A stretch of DNA of 64,000 bases from Cyclobacterium sp. SYSU L10401 (GCF_010993705.1 NZ_WOFO01000003.1:186001-250000); one strand, 5' to 3'; shown: positions 43,019-51,635, counted from the stretch's first letter. Notes: generated by a model not told the origin, from the letters alone. Numbers and translations: made by a program.

Positions 43019-44600
43019 ATTTCTCCAAAAGTTGGTGTAAATCTTCCAATGTATTGGCTTCTTCAATGGGCTTATCTTTTCTCCAGCGTTGGATTCTGGG
43101 AAATCTCAGAGAAATACCAGACTTGTGCCTGGGGCTTTCCTGAATCCCTTCAAAGGCAATTTCAAATACCAAATCAGGCTTTACGGTTCTAACCGGCCCA
43201 AATCGTTCTTTGGTGTTCTTTTTCACAAAAGCATCCACCATTCTCATTTCCTTATCCGTGAGCCCTGAATAGGCCTTGGCGAAAGGAATGAGTTCAGCAT
43301 CCTTCCAAACGGCAAAGGTATAATCTGAGTAAAGATCGGCCCTTCTTCCGTGGCCTTTCTGGGCGTAAATCATCACCCCGTCTATGGTAAGTGGATCAAT
43401 TTTCCATTTCCACCAATTTCCCCTTTTTCTTCCGGTTTCATAAGAAGAGTACCGGTTTTTTAACATCATGCCTTCTGCTTTGACTTCCCGGGATTGGGTA
43501 CGGATTTCTGCGAGCTGTTCCCAGGTATCAGCATGAATTATCCTTGATATTTCTAATTTCTCAGCCGGATTTGCAGCCAGCAGTTCCTCCAGTTGTTTCC
43601 TTCTCCTTTCCAGGGGCCAATGTCTGACGTCCTGCCCCTCCCATTCCAGCAAGTCATAGGACATGAAGCTTATGGGAGCCTTTTTTATCAGACCTGGATT
43701 TACCTTTTTTCTGCCGAGCCTGGTTTGCAAGAGGGCAAAGGGCAGGGGTTTGCCATTTTCGAAGGGGAGGATTTCTCCATCTAAAACGGTTCCATCAGGT
43801 AAGCTTTCAGTCATGAGCTTTAATTCAGGGAATTTGTCGGTAAGCAGGTCCTCTCCCCTGGACCATATGTAGATTTCACCGTTACGTTTAATGATTTGAC
43901 CGCGGATGCCATCCCATTTCCATTCTGCCTGCCAGTCTGACCGCTCTCCTGTCAGCTCAGAGGTTTGTTCCAAAGGGTGGGCCAGGAAGAAAGGATAGGG
44001 GCGGGATAAGTCGTCTGCCAGATCAGGTTTCAGCAACATGCCGGTGAAATCTGCCTTCCTGGGATTCCATTGCCCCATGATGCGGTGGGCCACTTCTGTC
44101 TTTTCCAGGCCAAAAGTTTCTGCCAGAGCACGGGTAATCAGGTTTTGGCTTACCCCGATTCTAAAACCACCTGTAATCAATTTATTGAATACCAACCTTT
44201 CTTCTTTGGTAAGTGTTGTCCATGCATTGAATATGGCTGTTTTTTTGGCAGATTCATCCAGGTCCTTTACAGATTCCAGGAAATCTATCCAAAAATGCAA
44301 TGGTTGGTCAGAACTTGATGTGGCTAGGGGTAGTAACAGCGCAATGGTTTCTGCCAGATCCCCCACTGTCTGATACGATTCCTCAAAAATCCAGGGTGAA
44401 ATTTCTGCAAACTCACAACACCATTCCCGCAATTGCCGTGTATTGACTGACCTTTTGGGTCTTTTGTGTGTAAAAAGTGCCAGGGTCCACAGTCTATCCA
44501 AATCAGAGGCCGTCGAGAAATAGCCAACCAGAAGTTTGAGCTTGTCCCCGATCTTATTGGTCTGGTCAAGTTGACTGAACAAAAGTGAAAATTTTTTCAT
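43008..44600 (-). CDS. ATP-dependent DNA ligase of the ligase-associated repair cluster
   Basis: A 530-residue ATP-dependent DNA ligase. An N-terminal DNA-binding helical domain (about 1-200) precedes the nucleotidyltransferase domain with the adenylated Lys in AEWKWDGIRGQ (Lys228). Further motifs are LDGEILPF, SFMSYDLLEWEG, AEGMMLKNRYSSYETGRKRGNWWKWK and the OB-fold end GPVRTVKPDLVFEIAFEGIQ. It seals nicks, presumably in repair together with the helicase immediately downstream. The exonuclease gene that usually stands directly upstream in this cluster is missing here. Confidence 0.93.
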   Translation of the reverse strand: MKKFSLLFSQLDQTNKIGDKLKLLVGYFSTASDLDRLWTLALFTHKRPKRSVNTRQLREWCCEFAEISPWIFEESYQTVGDLAETIALLLPLATSSSDQPLHFWIDFLESVKDLDESAKKTAIFNAWTTLTKEERLVFNKLITGGFRIGVSQNLITRALAETFGLEKTEVAHRIMGQWNPRKADFTGMLLKPDLADDLSRPYPFFLAHPLEQTSELTGERSDWQAEWKWDGIRGQIIKRNGEIYIWSRGEDLLTDKFPELKLMTESLPDGTVLDGEILPFENGKPLPFALLQTRLGRKKVNPGLIKKAPISFMSYDLLEWEGQDVRHWPLERRRKQLEELLAANPAEKLEISRIIHADTWEQLAEIRTQSREVKAEGMMLKNRYSSYETGRKRGNWWKWKIDPLTIDGVMIYAQKGHGRRADLYSDYTFAVWKDAELIPFAKAYSGLTDKEMRMVDAFVKKNTKERFGPVRTVKPDLVFEIAFEGIQESPRHKSGISLRFPRIQRWRKDKPIEEANTLEDLHQLLEKYGK

Positions 44601-44702
44601 TAAATTGGATGATATTCGTCAGCTCCTGAAAGAAAAACAGCTGTTCAATAAACCAAAAATTCTACCTGTTCGTTTAGAAATCTGTAAACAATCTATAAAA
44701 TT

Positions 44703-45227
44703 ATGAAGTACAACTTTCTTCTTGGTTTATTGGCTCTGGCATTTTCTTCTTGTCAGTCAGAGGAAAATATGGTAAAAGATACCATGCTCTCTTACCAACT
44801 TTACCAATCCAGTGAATTTGATTTTGAGGGAAAAGCTACTTTTCAGGTCCTTGAAAATGGAGATACCGAACTCCTGATTCAGCTCTTTGGTGAAAAATCA
44901 AATGATCCTTATTTCTACACGGGGCACCTACATTTTGGAAGCTTTGATCAGGCGGATGCGCCCATTGCGCACCTTTTGAATCCCATAGACAGCAGGACAT
45001 TGGAAAGCCGGACAGTTATCGGAAAGCTATCCGATGGGAAGGAACTCGATGTGGAGTCTTTTAGCAAATTTGATGGACATATTAAAATCCATCTCGCTGA
45101 TCAGGGACCTGATTATAACATCATTCTGGTAAGTGGTAACATAGGAATGAATGACAACTCCAGAGAAGCCTTTAATGCACAAAACATCATGCTTTGTACC
45201 CCTTATTTTCCGTCTGATTCATTTTAA
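44703..45227 (+). CDS. lipoprotein of unknown function (CHRD-like)
   Basis: A 174-residue lipoprotein; the leader is MKYNFLLGLLALAFSSCQSEE, with Cys17 of FSSC as the lipidation site. The mature part is beta-rich, with GKATFQVLENGDTELLIQLFG and TGHLHFGSFDQADAPIAHLLNP. The HLHFGS region and the alternation of strands resemble CHRD-type domains, but the match is by eye only. It is transcribed away from the ligase gene from a 102-bp divergent spacer. Confidence 0.6.
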   Translation: MKYNFLLGLLALAFSSCQSEENMVKDTMLSYQLYQSSEFDFEGKATFQVLENGDTELLIQLFGEKSNDPYFYTGHLHFGSFDQADAPIAHLLNPIDSRTLESRTVIGKLSDGKELDVESFSKFDGHIKIHLADQGPDYNIILVSGNIGMNDNSREAFNAQNIMLCTPYFPSDSF

Positions 45228-45377
45228 TGAATGTTCATTCAGTATGGTGATGAAGAAATTATTTGTAAAGGATTGATTATAAGAATAGGATTGGAGTTGT
45301 AGTTAGATGATTCAATTGTAGGAAAATGATTCAGAAGATGCTTATTTTTCACAATATTTTTTGTAGGTAGTCAAACA

Positions 45378-45416
45378 ATTTTGTTTAATAATGGTTCTAT
45401 GATTATTAAACAAAAT
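45378..45416 (+). promoter_or_regulatory. perfect 15-bp inverted repeat just upstream of a small ORF
   Basis: ATTTTGTTTAATAAT (45378-45392) and ATTATTAAACAAAAT (45402-45416) are exact complements around a 9-nt loop, and end five bases before the ATG at 45422. As RNA it would form a long A/U-rich hairpin masking the ribosome-binding region; as DNA it could be an operator or a remnant of a small mobile element. Confidence 0.6.
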
Positions 45417-45421
45417 GAATT

Positions 45422-45628
45422 ATGAAAATTTCCTTTAAATACTTGGTAATCATTGTTCTTTTTTTTGCGTTAAGTCAGAATAGGAATTCAATTATCTTTG
45501 ATATGGAAGTTAAGGGCAACCTACTGGCAGGATTCAGTAATTTTTCATGGGTAGATAACATCCTTACTGAAAACAACCACCTGAATAGATTTCTGGAAAT
45601 GCCACATACTAAAATTTTCGTCGAATAA
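45422..45628 (+). CDS. hypothetical small exported protein
   Basis: A 68-residue frame. The N-terminus (MKISFKYLVIIVLFFALSQN) resembles a signal peptide or single membrane anchor, and the rest (DMEVKGNLLAGFSNFSWVDN...) shows no family I recognise. A perfect 15-bp hairpin precedes the start and a strong bidirectional terminator follows, so the transcript is plausible; coding itself is uncertain. Confidence 0.4.
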   Translation: MKISFKYLVIIVLFFALSQNRNSIIFDMEVKGNLLAGFSNFSWVDNILTENNHLNRFLEMPHTKIFVE

Positions 45629-45676
45629 TCATGATTATTTGTCAAAAAATATTAACTAGACCAATAAATATAATAA

Positions 45677-45716
45677 AAAAGCGCATCAATCAGGATGCGC
45701 TTTTTTATTTTTTTTG
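45677..45716. terminator. bidirectional Rho-independent terminator
   Basis: GCGCATC (45681-45687) and GATGCGC (45694-45700) with a 6-nt AATCAG loop; an A run precedes and a long T run follows, so it works in both directions for the convergent small ORF and the lipoprotein gene at 45743. Confidence 0.9.
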
Positions 45717-45742
45717 TGATATAAATCAAAACCTTCAGTCAG

Positions 45743-46702
45743 CTATTCTATGTGAATGGTATAAACCTGTTTGGTAGTATTCCCATTGCTGTCTTCGGCC
45801 CGAATGATCAAATCCAGGTGATCTTCTCCGGAAGGAATGTGGATGGCATTATCTCCAGTCAAAATTTTGCTCAAGTCAAGCATTTCACTGTGCGGCAGGT
45901 CGGGGCCGGTCCCTTCATCTATCCAGGCTGAACTTCCCCACATTTGATCATAAATATCTTCATCTGCTATTCGGTGGTTGTGTCCATCATCTTCATGACC
46001 ATGGTCTTCTCCCTCTTCTGCAACCCTGATCCAAAGAAAGGTGATGGGTGAACTTAATTCATGATCTGTTCTGGAAACAGTTCCCTGTACATCCAACAGC
46101 ATCCCTGCTTCAGCTTCCAGCTCCCCATCATGAAGGTTGGAGATGGTAATGGCGGGAGCGTAGGGGGTACGAATCTGAATGGTAGCAATATAGCTGCTGC
46201 CGTCAGCATAGCCCGTTTGGTTACCGAAAATGTCTGTGGCTTCTATGCCTACATCATAAGACCCGGCAATTACAGGACCATTGAGGGTCGAATTGGAGCC
46301 CGCCCAGTAGATATCGGTACCGGATGCATCAATATTGATTCGGGTACTCCCTTCGGGAAACCTGAAATCCGGATTTTCAGCTGTTGGACTGAAAACATTG
46401 TTAATATCCAACCGGGAAAATGTGTTATTTATCCTGGCATGGCTGTGTCCGTCGAAGTTGGCGTGCACATTTACCCTCACCTGTCCAATACCTGAGGGAT
46501 CCTCTGCAGAAAACCTTACATGCATGTGGTCTGAATTTTCTCCATATACCGCTCCGTTTTCAGGTTCGATGTGATCCCTTCCTTCAGCATGCTCTATTAC
46601 AGGTGCTGATAAATCATTAGGAAGATCTTCTGCGGGCTCACAGGATAAGAGAAAAATGAAAGCCAGGCTAAAGATTAAATTAGTTCTTTTGTGTAAATTC
46701 AT
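45743..46702 (-). CDS. His-rich DUF4625-like lipoprotein
   Basis: A 319-residue lipoprotein with leader MNLHKRTNLIFSLAFIFLLSC (Cys21). Repeated immunoglobulin-like beta-sandwich features are visible, and the signature of DUF4625 proteins is suggested by SDHMHVRFSAEDPSGIGQVRVNVHANFDGHSH and the corresponding C-terminal half (LWIRVAEEGEDHG...). Clusters of His (HVNxHANFDGHSHAR-like, EDHGHEDDGHNHR) and acidic residues suggest metal binding. It lies 128 bp after the TonB receptor gene, so the pair may capture a metal, with zinc the best guess. Confidence 0.68.
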   Translation of the reverse strand: MNLHKRTNLIFSLAFIFLLSCEPAEDLPNDLSAPVIEHAEGRDHIEPENGAVYGENSDHMHVRFSAEDPSGIGQVRVNVHANFDGHSHARINNTFSRLDINNVFSPTAENPDFRFPEGSTRINIDASGTDIYWAGSNSTLNGPVIAGSYDVGIEATDIFGNQTGYADGSSYIATIQIRTPYAPAITISNLHDGELEAEAGMLLDVQGTVSRTDHELSSPITFLWIRVAEEGEDHGHEDDGHNHRIADEDIYDQMWGSSAWIDEGTGPDLPHSEMLDLSKILTGDNAIHIPSGEDHLDLIIRAEDSNGNTTKQVYTIHIE

Positions 46703-46755
46703 GATAATCAGGTAAATGAATTTTAAATATGTTTACAAGCTCAATGATACAATAA

Positions 46756-46782
46756 AATTGCATATGCATTTATGTTGCAATT
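46756..46782. promoter_or_regulatory. candidate operator between TonB receptor and lipoprotein genes
   Basis: AATTGCA (46756-46762) and TGCAATT (46776-46782) form a perfect 7-bp inverted repeat with a 13-nt spacer that itself contains ATGCAT. It sits 54-80 bp before the lipoprotein start. It could be a metalloregulator (Zur/Fur-like) site; I know no Bacteroidota consensus that it matches. Confidence 0.3.
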
Positions 46783-46830
46783 ATAAAAGATTTACACCAA
46801 AGTTCCTAAAATTGAAATTAAAAAAATAGC

Positions 46831-49206
46831 TTATTTAATTTGAAATGGAATTTTCAGGTTGAAGTTGACATTTCTTCCCTGCTCCGGGAGATTGAGTAGA
46901 CGGTACCTGCTGAGATGATTAAAATAATAGGCATTGAGTAGGTTTTGACCACTTATTTGAAATTTCCAGTTCTGCCTGCCAATAGGGATTTCCCATCCCA
47001 GACCTGCATCCAGTAAACCATATCCAGCAGTAATCCGCTCATTCCTGTCCACCCTTTCCTGGGAGGCTACCTGTCGGTATTCCAGGTATAGATACCCATT
47101 GGTAAGACTGTGAATAAAGTTGGGAGGTAAAGTCCATTCCAGACCGGATAGCAGACTTGCAGGAGGTGTCAGGGGTAAGGGGAGCCCGGTATCCAGGTTG
47201 TAGTTATGGATGTACTCAACAGCCAGAGTCGTTTTCAAGGACTTTACAGGTACCCATTGAAATTTCAATTCCCCGCCTGTAAAAAATGCATTATTCTGCC
47301 GGTATTCCCAAAGTGTACCAGCACCTGGTAAGCTGGAAAATCTTCCGGTAGGGGCAAGGTAAATGTAACCCTCATAGTAGGAGACAAAAGGGCTGATACC
47401 CACTAGCAAATTGTCTTTGGAAAAAGTATAATTCATATCAGCTTGATAACTCCGTTCACTTTGCAGATTGGCATCCCCGACCTCATGCCTGAAGTTACCA
47501 TGGTGTATCCCATTGGTAGCTAATTCTATAGGAGTTGGAATCCGATAACTGCTTCCCAGATTAAGCTTGACATTATTTTTTTCATTAATAATCCAGGATA
47601 AGCCGGTAGAACCACTGAGGTTAAAAAAATCCCTGTTGATGTCCGGGTTACGCTGGGTGGTTTCCCCTGTGGGGTTAAGGGAATTGTCGTAAATGGGCTG
47701 TAAGTGGGCTTTAATATCATGGAGGGTTCCGTCTAGCCGTAAACCGGCATTGACGATAAAGTTATCTTTCCAGCGGTATTCGTGGAAATAAAACAAACCG
47801 GTACTCAGGGATTGAAATTCAGGAAGCAGAAATTCGAAACCTCCAAATTGATTGTTCATCAGTGAAGACTGAAAACCTATGATGGATTGGTGGTCTGGAC
47901 TGATGTGGTAGTTAAATCTTGCATTAGCAGTGTAAGTATCCAGAAAAAGGGCCAATGCCAGATTTCCTTCGGGAGTAGGGCCTACGCCATGAATATGGGG
48001 CAGTGATTGTTCGAGCCTATTGTTTCGTTGATAGCCCAGGTCAATTTCCAGCCAGTTTTTATTCCATTGTATATTGGTATTCGAGATGACCTTTAGGTGC
48101 ATATTATCCTGATGGGGAAATTCTATGTTACCAAATTCCCCATTATGTCTCAGGTTGTAACTGTTGGGAATCCCCACCGCACCTGTAAAAATACCTGCTT
48201 TTTGGTTGAACTGGCTAACGGTGAGGGTTGATTTTCCCCAATCCTTTCTCAAACCTGCCATAAAGGAGAAATGCCGTTCTCTGCCTGCGGTATTTTTTAA
48301 CCTGTTTTCATATACTGGTAATTCAAAACCAGCATAAACAAACCGGTCAGCAGGAACGCGGTAATCCTGAAAATCCTGTAAGGTAACACGCCCTTTAAAA
48401 ACAAAATCTTTTTCATTGCCTTCAACCATGGCAGAGTGGCTGCGCATTTGGTTATTGGTCCGATAGCTGTTGATCAAATGCCCCCTGATTGCTCCTTCTT
48501 CGGGAAGGGGGGCCGGGGAAATGTTGATTACACCAGACATGCCATCCGACCCATATATCAGGGAGGCAGGCCCTTTGACGATTTCTACCCTGTCTACATC
48601 GAAGGGGTCAATTTCAAGACCATGATCTGCTCCCCATTGCTGCCCTTCCTGTTTGATTCCGCGATCATTAACCATGATACGGTTGAAACTCATGCCACGG
48701 ATCACTGGTTTACTTATACCTACCCCGGTATTGATGGTACTGATGCCGGGTAATTTTTCCAGTGCATTTGAAAAAGTACCGGAATTATTCTTTTCAATAA
48801 AATCCCTGTCCACGACTTCAATGGTCTGGGATTGCTCTACCGGGCCATTTTTAAATGGGTTGGCTTCAATGGTAAGCGATTGCAGGGTAATGGCAGATTC
48901 TACCATCCTGAATTGGAGCTCCAAATCCTCGCTTTCCAGGTTGATGGTTTTGGTTAGGGACTTGTATCCTATATGGGTGATGTGGAGGTGATAATTGCCC
49001 GGATTCAAGCCTTTTATAATAAATGTTCCATCCAAAGCAGCGGCGGTTCCCTTGCCCAATTCATGAACCAGAATACTGGCTGGAAGGGGCTCCCCTGATT
49101 CATCCACTACCTTTCCCTTCAATGCATAGGTTTTCTTTTCTTGTGCGATTACTGAAACAATGGGTAATAGGAAGAGGATAATGCAGGATAGAAAGGATAC
49201 TTTCAC
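46831..49206 (-). CDS. TonB-dependent receptor, probable metal (zinc) uptake type
   Basis: About 791 residues from the GTG at 49206. I prefer this start to a TTG at 49254 because the latter lies inside the promoter (the -7 element at 49241-49248). The GTG starts a signal peptide (KVSFLSCIILFLLPIVSVIAQ). A carboxypeptidase-like domain (VVDESGEPLPASI) is followed by a plug with LEKLPGISTINTGVGISKPVIRGMSF, GIKQEGQQWGADHGLEIDPF and DRVEIVKGPASLIYGSDGMSGVINI, the form seen in ZnuD-like receptors. The barrel ends in VNFNLKIPFQIK. The following His-rich lipoprotein gene supports a metal role. The exact ligand is not shown by sequence. Confidence 0.87.
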   Translation of the reverse strand: MKVSFLSCIILFLLPIVSVIAQEKKTYALKGKVVDESGEPLPASILVHELGKGTAAALDGTFIIKGLNPGNYHLHITHIGYKSLTKTINLESEDLELQFRMVESAITLQSLTIEANPFKNGPVEQSQTIEVVDRDFIEKNNSGTFSNALEKLPGISTINTGVGISKPVIRGMSFNRIMVNDRGIKQEGQQWGADHGLEIDPFDVDRVEIVKGPASLIYGSDGMSGVINISPAPLPEEGAIRGHLINSYRTNNQMRSHSAMVEGNEKDFVFKGRVTLQDFQDYRVPADRFVYAGFELPVYENRLKNTAGRERHFSFMAGLRKDWGKSTLTVSQFNQKAGIFTGAVGIPNSYNLRHNGEFGNIEFPHQDNMHLKVISNTNIQWNKNWLEIDLGYQRNNRLEQSLPHIHGVGPTPEGNLALALFLDTYTANARFNYHISPDHQSIIGFQSSLMNNQFGGFEFLLPEFQSLSTGLFYFHEYRWKDNFIVNAGLRLDGTLHDIKAHLQPIYDNSLNPTGETTQRNPDINRDFFNLSGSTGLSWIINEKNNVKLNLGSSYRIPTPIELATNGIHHGNFRHEVGDANLQSERSYQADMNYTFSKDNLLVGISPFVSYYEGYIYLAPTGRFSSLPGAGTLWEYRQNNAFFTGGELKFQWVPVKSLKTTLAVEYIHNYNLDTGLPLPLTPPASLLSGLEWTLPPNFIHSLTNGYLYLEYRQVASQERVDRNERITAGYGLLDAGLGWEIPIGRQNWKFQISGQNLLNAYYFNHLSRYRLLNLPEQGRNVNFNLKIPFQIK

Positions 49207-49240
49207 AAATTTATGGTATGATTGAAACCGCTTTAGGGCA

Positions 49241-49271
49241 CAAAGGTATCCCAATTTATCAATTTTTGCAA
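49241..49271 (-). promoter_or_regulatory. Bacteroidota-type promoter of the TonB receptor gene
   Basis: Reading the minus strand, TTG (49271-49269) is followed after 20 nt by TACCTTTG (49248-49241), an exact TAnnTTTG. Transcription would start near 49234, about 28 nt before the GTG start codon. Confidence 0.65.
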
Positions 49272-49295
49272 CAGTATGGCATAGTAAGATAGGGC

Positions 49296-49511
49296 TTACT
49301 TTCTATTCCTGAGTCTATCAAGTAAGTGCTCCAGGCCATTGAGTCGGATTTCATACATGGTTTCCAACCAAACCCCTAATTTTCCCTCCGGAAATCCTTT
49401 TCTTTTGAACCAGATCAGGTAATGCTCCGGTATATCACAAATCAGTCTGTTCTTGTATTTCCCAAAGGGCATTTTTTTGGATACCAGGTCCATCAGGATA
49501 TTTTGATCCAT
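49296..49511 (-). CDS. DUF3820-family small protein
   Basis: 71 residues. MPFGKYKNRLICDIPEHYLIWFKRKGFPEGKLG is the DUF3820 core with the PFGKYKG-type motif followed by a tryptophan; the fold is a small helical domain seen as a stand-alone protein or attached to nucleases. Length is typical for single-domain members. Its ATG (49511) lies 5 bp after the stop of the membrane-protein gene at 49517, so the two may be cotranscribed. Function unknown. Confidence 0.8.
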   Translation of the reverse strand: MDQNILMDLVSKKMPFGKYKNRLICDIPEHYLIWFKRKGFPEGKLGVWLETMYEIRLNGLEHLLDRLRNRK

Positions 49512-49516
49512 CTTTT

Positions 49517-49948
49517 TTAATTTAACCAGGCATTCCAGGGGATTCTACTTAGGATAAGGATGAAAGCAATACCATAGAACATGTAAATGCTTCTGAAACG
49601 GCTCCTACTTTCGGTAAGTTTTTTAGCTCTACTATAGCCAATGGTAATCAGGGCAACTGCCAGGATATTGATCAAGGGATGCTCAAGTGCATATAACCTG
49701 CTCAGGCTATCTCCCATGGCTTCTCCGCTTAAGTTTGAAAAACCCAATGGACTCAAAAAATAAAGGACAATACCGACCAGCAGCTGAATGTGAGCCAGTA
49801 TCATTCCAATCAATCCGAATTTCCGATCTTTTTCACCAAATTCTTTGCCGCTCAGTGCCCCGAAAAGAGCTATAATAAAACTGAATGTAATTCCTGCCAG
49901 TACGATGTATGCCAGAAAGGAATGGAGGTGTTGGAATCCGGTAGTCAT
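49517..49948 (-). CDS. four-helix integral membrane protein of unknown function
   Basis: A 143-residue protein with four hydrophobic segments: LAYIVLAGITFSFIIALFG, FGLIGMILAHIQLLVGIVLYF, LINILAVALITIGYS and SIYMFYGIAFILILSRIPW. Conserved-looking His residues (FQHLHSF, AHIQ, LEHPLIN) are arranged as in small cytochrome b-like or cytochrome-oxidase-associated Bacteroidota proteins, so heme binding is conceivable but unproven. Followed by the DUF3820 gene after 5 bp. Confidence 0.65.
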   Translation of the reverse strand: MTTGFQHLHSFLAYIVLAGITFSFIIALFGALSGKEFGEKDRKFGLIGMILAHIQLLVGIVLYFLSPLGFSNLSGEAMGDSLSRLYALEHPLINILAVALITIGYSRAKKLTESRSRFRSIYMFYGIAFILILSRIPWNAWLN

Positions 49949-50253
49949 GATATGATTGGTTTTCTTTTACAAAAGCCTAAATAAAGAAAAAAAACCGATT
50001 CTTCCATTAAAAAAGCAGGTCTTTATGCCAGAAATATTAAAACCCGAATTCTTTCCAGGTAGTGAAGGGGAATTACAGGTGGTACAGAGTGTATGGATTT
50101 GAGGCTTAAGACGCTTTAAATGAATAGGACTGGAATTATCTTTTATATTTAGTAATAATGGTTTTTTACAAATTTATTTTTTGGTAATTTCACAAATTAT
50201 ATTTGCAAATACCCAAATGACCGCTTTAGAAAGCTGTACAAATCACAGATGCA
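49949..50253. other. divergent intergenic region
   Basis: A 305-bp spacer between the minus-strand membrane-protein gene and the MFS gene. It holds a plus-strand -7 element at 50198. I see no small ORF, terminator or strong hairpin. Confidence 0.5.
50198..50205 (+). promoter_or_regulatory. candidate -7 element TATATTTG for the MFS gene
   Basis: Exact match to TAnnTTTG about 49 bp before the ATG at 50254. No TTG lies at the preferred 17-23 nt spacing (a TTTG at 50180 is 14 nt away), so the call rests on the -7 part only. Confidence 0.4.
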
Positions 50254-51534
50254 ATGAATTATTGGAATTTTGTAATAGAAAACAGAAGGCTTCTGGCATT
50301 TGGGTTATTGATGACCTGTTTATCAGGGTATGGGCAAACTTATTTACTTGCCTTGTACGTTCCTTACCTGATTGAAGAATTTACGCTTCAAAATGCACAG
50401 ATTAGTGTATATTATATGGTAGCTACCATTGCAAGTGCATTGCTGTTGCCTCAGATTGGTAAGTATATAGATAAGATCAGTCTGAAAAGGTATACCCTGT
50501 TGTCTACCCTGATTTTTTTAATGGCCCTGATATTGATGAGCTTTAATACCTATTGGTACCTGCTCCCGGTAGCTTTTTTTGGTTTGAGAATAGCTGGTCA
50601 GGGACTTTTCAGCCATATCGCCATTACCAGCATGTCAAAGTATTTTTCCAAAGGTAGGGGAAAGGCCATTAGTTTAGCGTCTTTGGGGCACCCTTTTGGT
50701 CAGGCCATATTGCCCATTTTAGTAGTTGCTCTGATCAATCTTTTTGGTTGGAGGCAGTCTTTGTTGGTTAATGCGGCAATAGTGGTGTTGGTGGTTCCCA
50801 TTTACCTTTATTTTTTTATTGATGAAAAAAACCTCGTAGTACATGAAGAAGGTCCTCTTACAGGAATGGACAAGCCCAAAAAAGAAATTTCACAGTGGGA
50901 AATATTGAAATCAGGAACGTTTTGGTTATTGGCTCCCAATCTGTTTGTGCTTTCTTTTACGGTCACCGGGCTTTTTTTCTATCAGTTTGCCATTGCTGAA
51001 TTTAAAGGCTGGACGCTGGAATGGATGGCTGTTGGGCTTACTTTTTATGCCATAGCCGGATCTATGGCTATTTTATTTGCCGGGCCCTTGATCGATAAAT
51101 ATACGGCAAGGAAATTTTTCCCCTTTTATTTGATTCCATTTCTTTTTGCCATCTTATTTATTTGGCTGTTCGGTGATCAGCTGGTTATTTTTCCATACAT
51201 GATTATGATGGGAGCCTCTGCTGGTTTTGGAAATGCCATCATGTCTGCCTTGCAGGTAGAATTGTTTGGTGCCACTTTTATTGGTAAGGTAAGAAGTATC
51301 TTTGCATCTATCATGGTGCTTAGCTCTGCCGTAGGTCCTGCCGTTTACGGAGTAGTAGTAGATGCGGGATACAGTTTTGATGTAATATTTATTGGATCTT
51401 CTGTCTTGATGCTTTTTGTAATCATTCAGTCATTCCGGATTATCCCGGATTATACCTATGCCAAAATGAAGTATAAATTCAAAAAGCGACACAGGAGATT
51501 TGATTTTTTCAACATATTTAATTTAAAACATTAA
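50254..51534 (+). CDS. major facilitator superfamily transporter
   Basis: A 426-residue inner-membrane protein with 12 hydrophobic helices. The loop 2-3 motif A region reads LPQIGKYIDKISLKRY, its counterpart in the second half LFAGPLIDKYTARKFFPF. GQGLFSHIAITSMSKYFSKGRGKAISLASLG resembles the MFS subgroup of monocarboxylate/oxalate-formate-like carriers (GRG.A motif). A charged loop with DEKNLVVHEEGPLTG separates the two halves. Substrate cannot be deduced. It stands alone on its strand with its own promoter. Confidence 0.85.
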   Translation: MNYWNFVIENRRLLAFGLLMTCLSGYGQTYLLALYVPYLIEEFTLQNAQISVYYMVATIASALLLPQIGKYIDKISLKRYTLLSTLIFLMALILMSFNTYWYLLPVAFFGLRIAGQGLFSHIAITSMSKYFSKGRGKAISLASLGHPFGQAILPILVVALINLFGWRQSLLVNAAIVVLVVPIYLYFFIDEKNLVVHEEGPLTGMDKPKKEISQWEILKSGTFWLLAPNLFVLSFTVTGLFFYQFAIAEFKGWTLEWMAVGLTFYAIAGSMAILFAGPLIDKYTARKFFPFYLIPFLFAILFIWLFGDQLVIFPYMIMMGASAGFGNAIMSALQVELFGATFIGKVRSIFASIMVLSSAVGPAVYGVVVDAGYSFDVIFIGSSVLMLFVIIQSFRIIPDYTYAKMKYKFKKRHRRFDFFNIFNLKH

Positions 51535-51604
51535 TTCCCTGATTACAAGCAGAGGTTTTATTGTAGAAAATCTTCATTCTTCGGTGGGATTTATCAGATG
51601 AATT

Positions 51605-51635
51605 TTGGTGTTCTTCCGCAGGCAATTTATATTTG
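51605..51635 (+). promoter_or_regulatory. Bacteroidota-type promoter of the small membrane-protein gene
   Basis: TTG (51605-51607), 20-nt spacer, TATATTTG (51628-51635). It is the same spacing as the TonB receptor promoter. Transcription would start about 12 nt before the ATG at 51654. Confidence 0.65.

Noticed and set aside
45230-45241. TGAATG-TT-CATTCA palindrome after the CHRD-like lipoprotein gene as an operator
   Set aside because: Short, isolated, after the stop codon and far from any promoter; could be chance in A/T-rich sequence.
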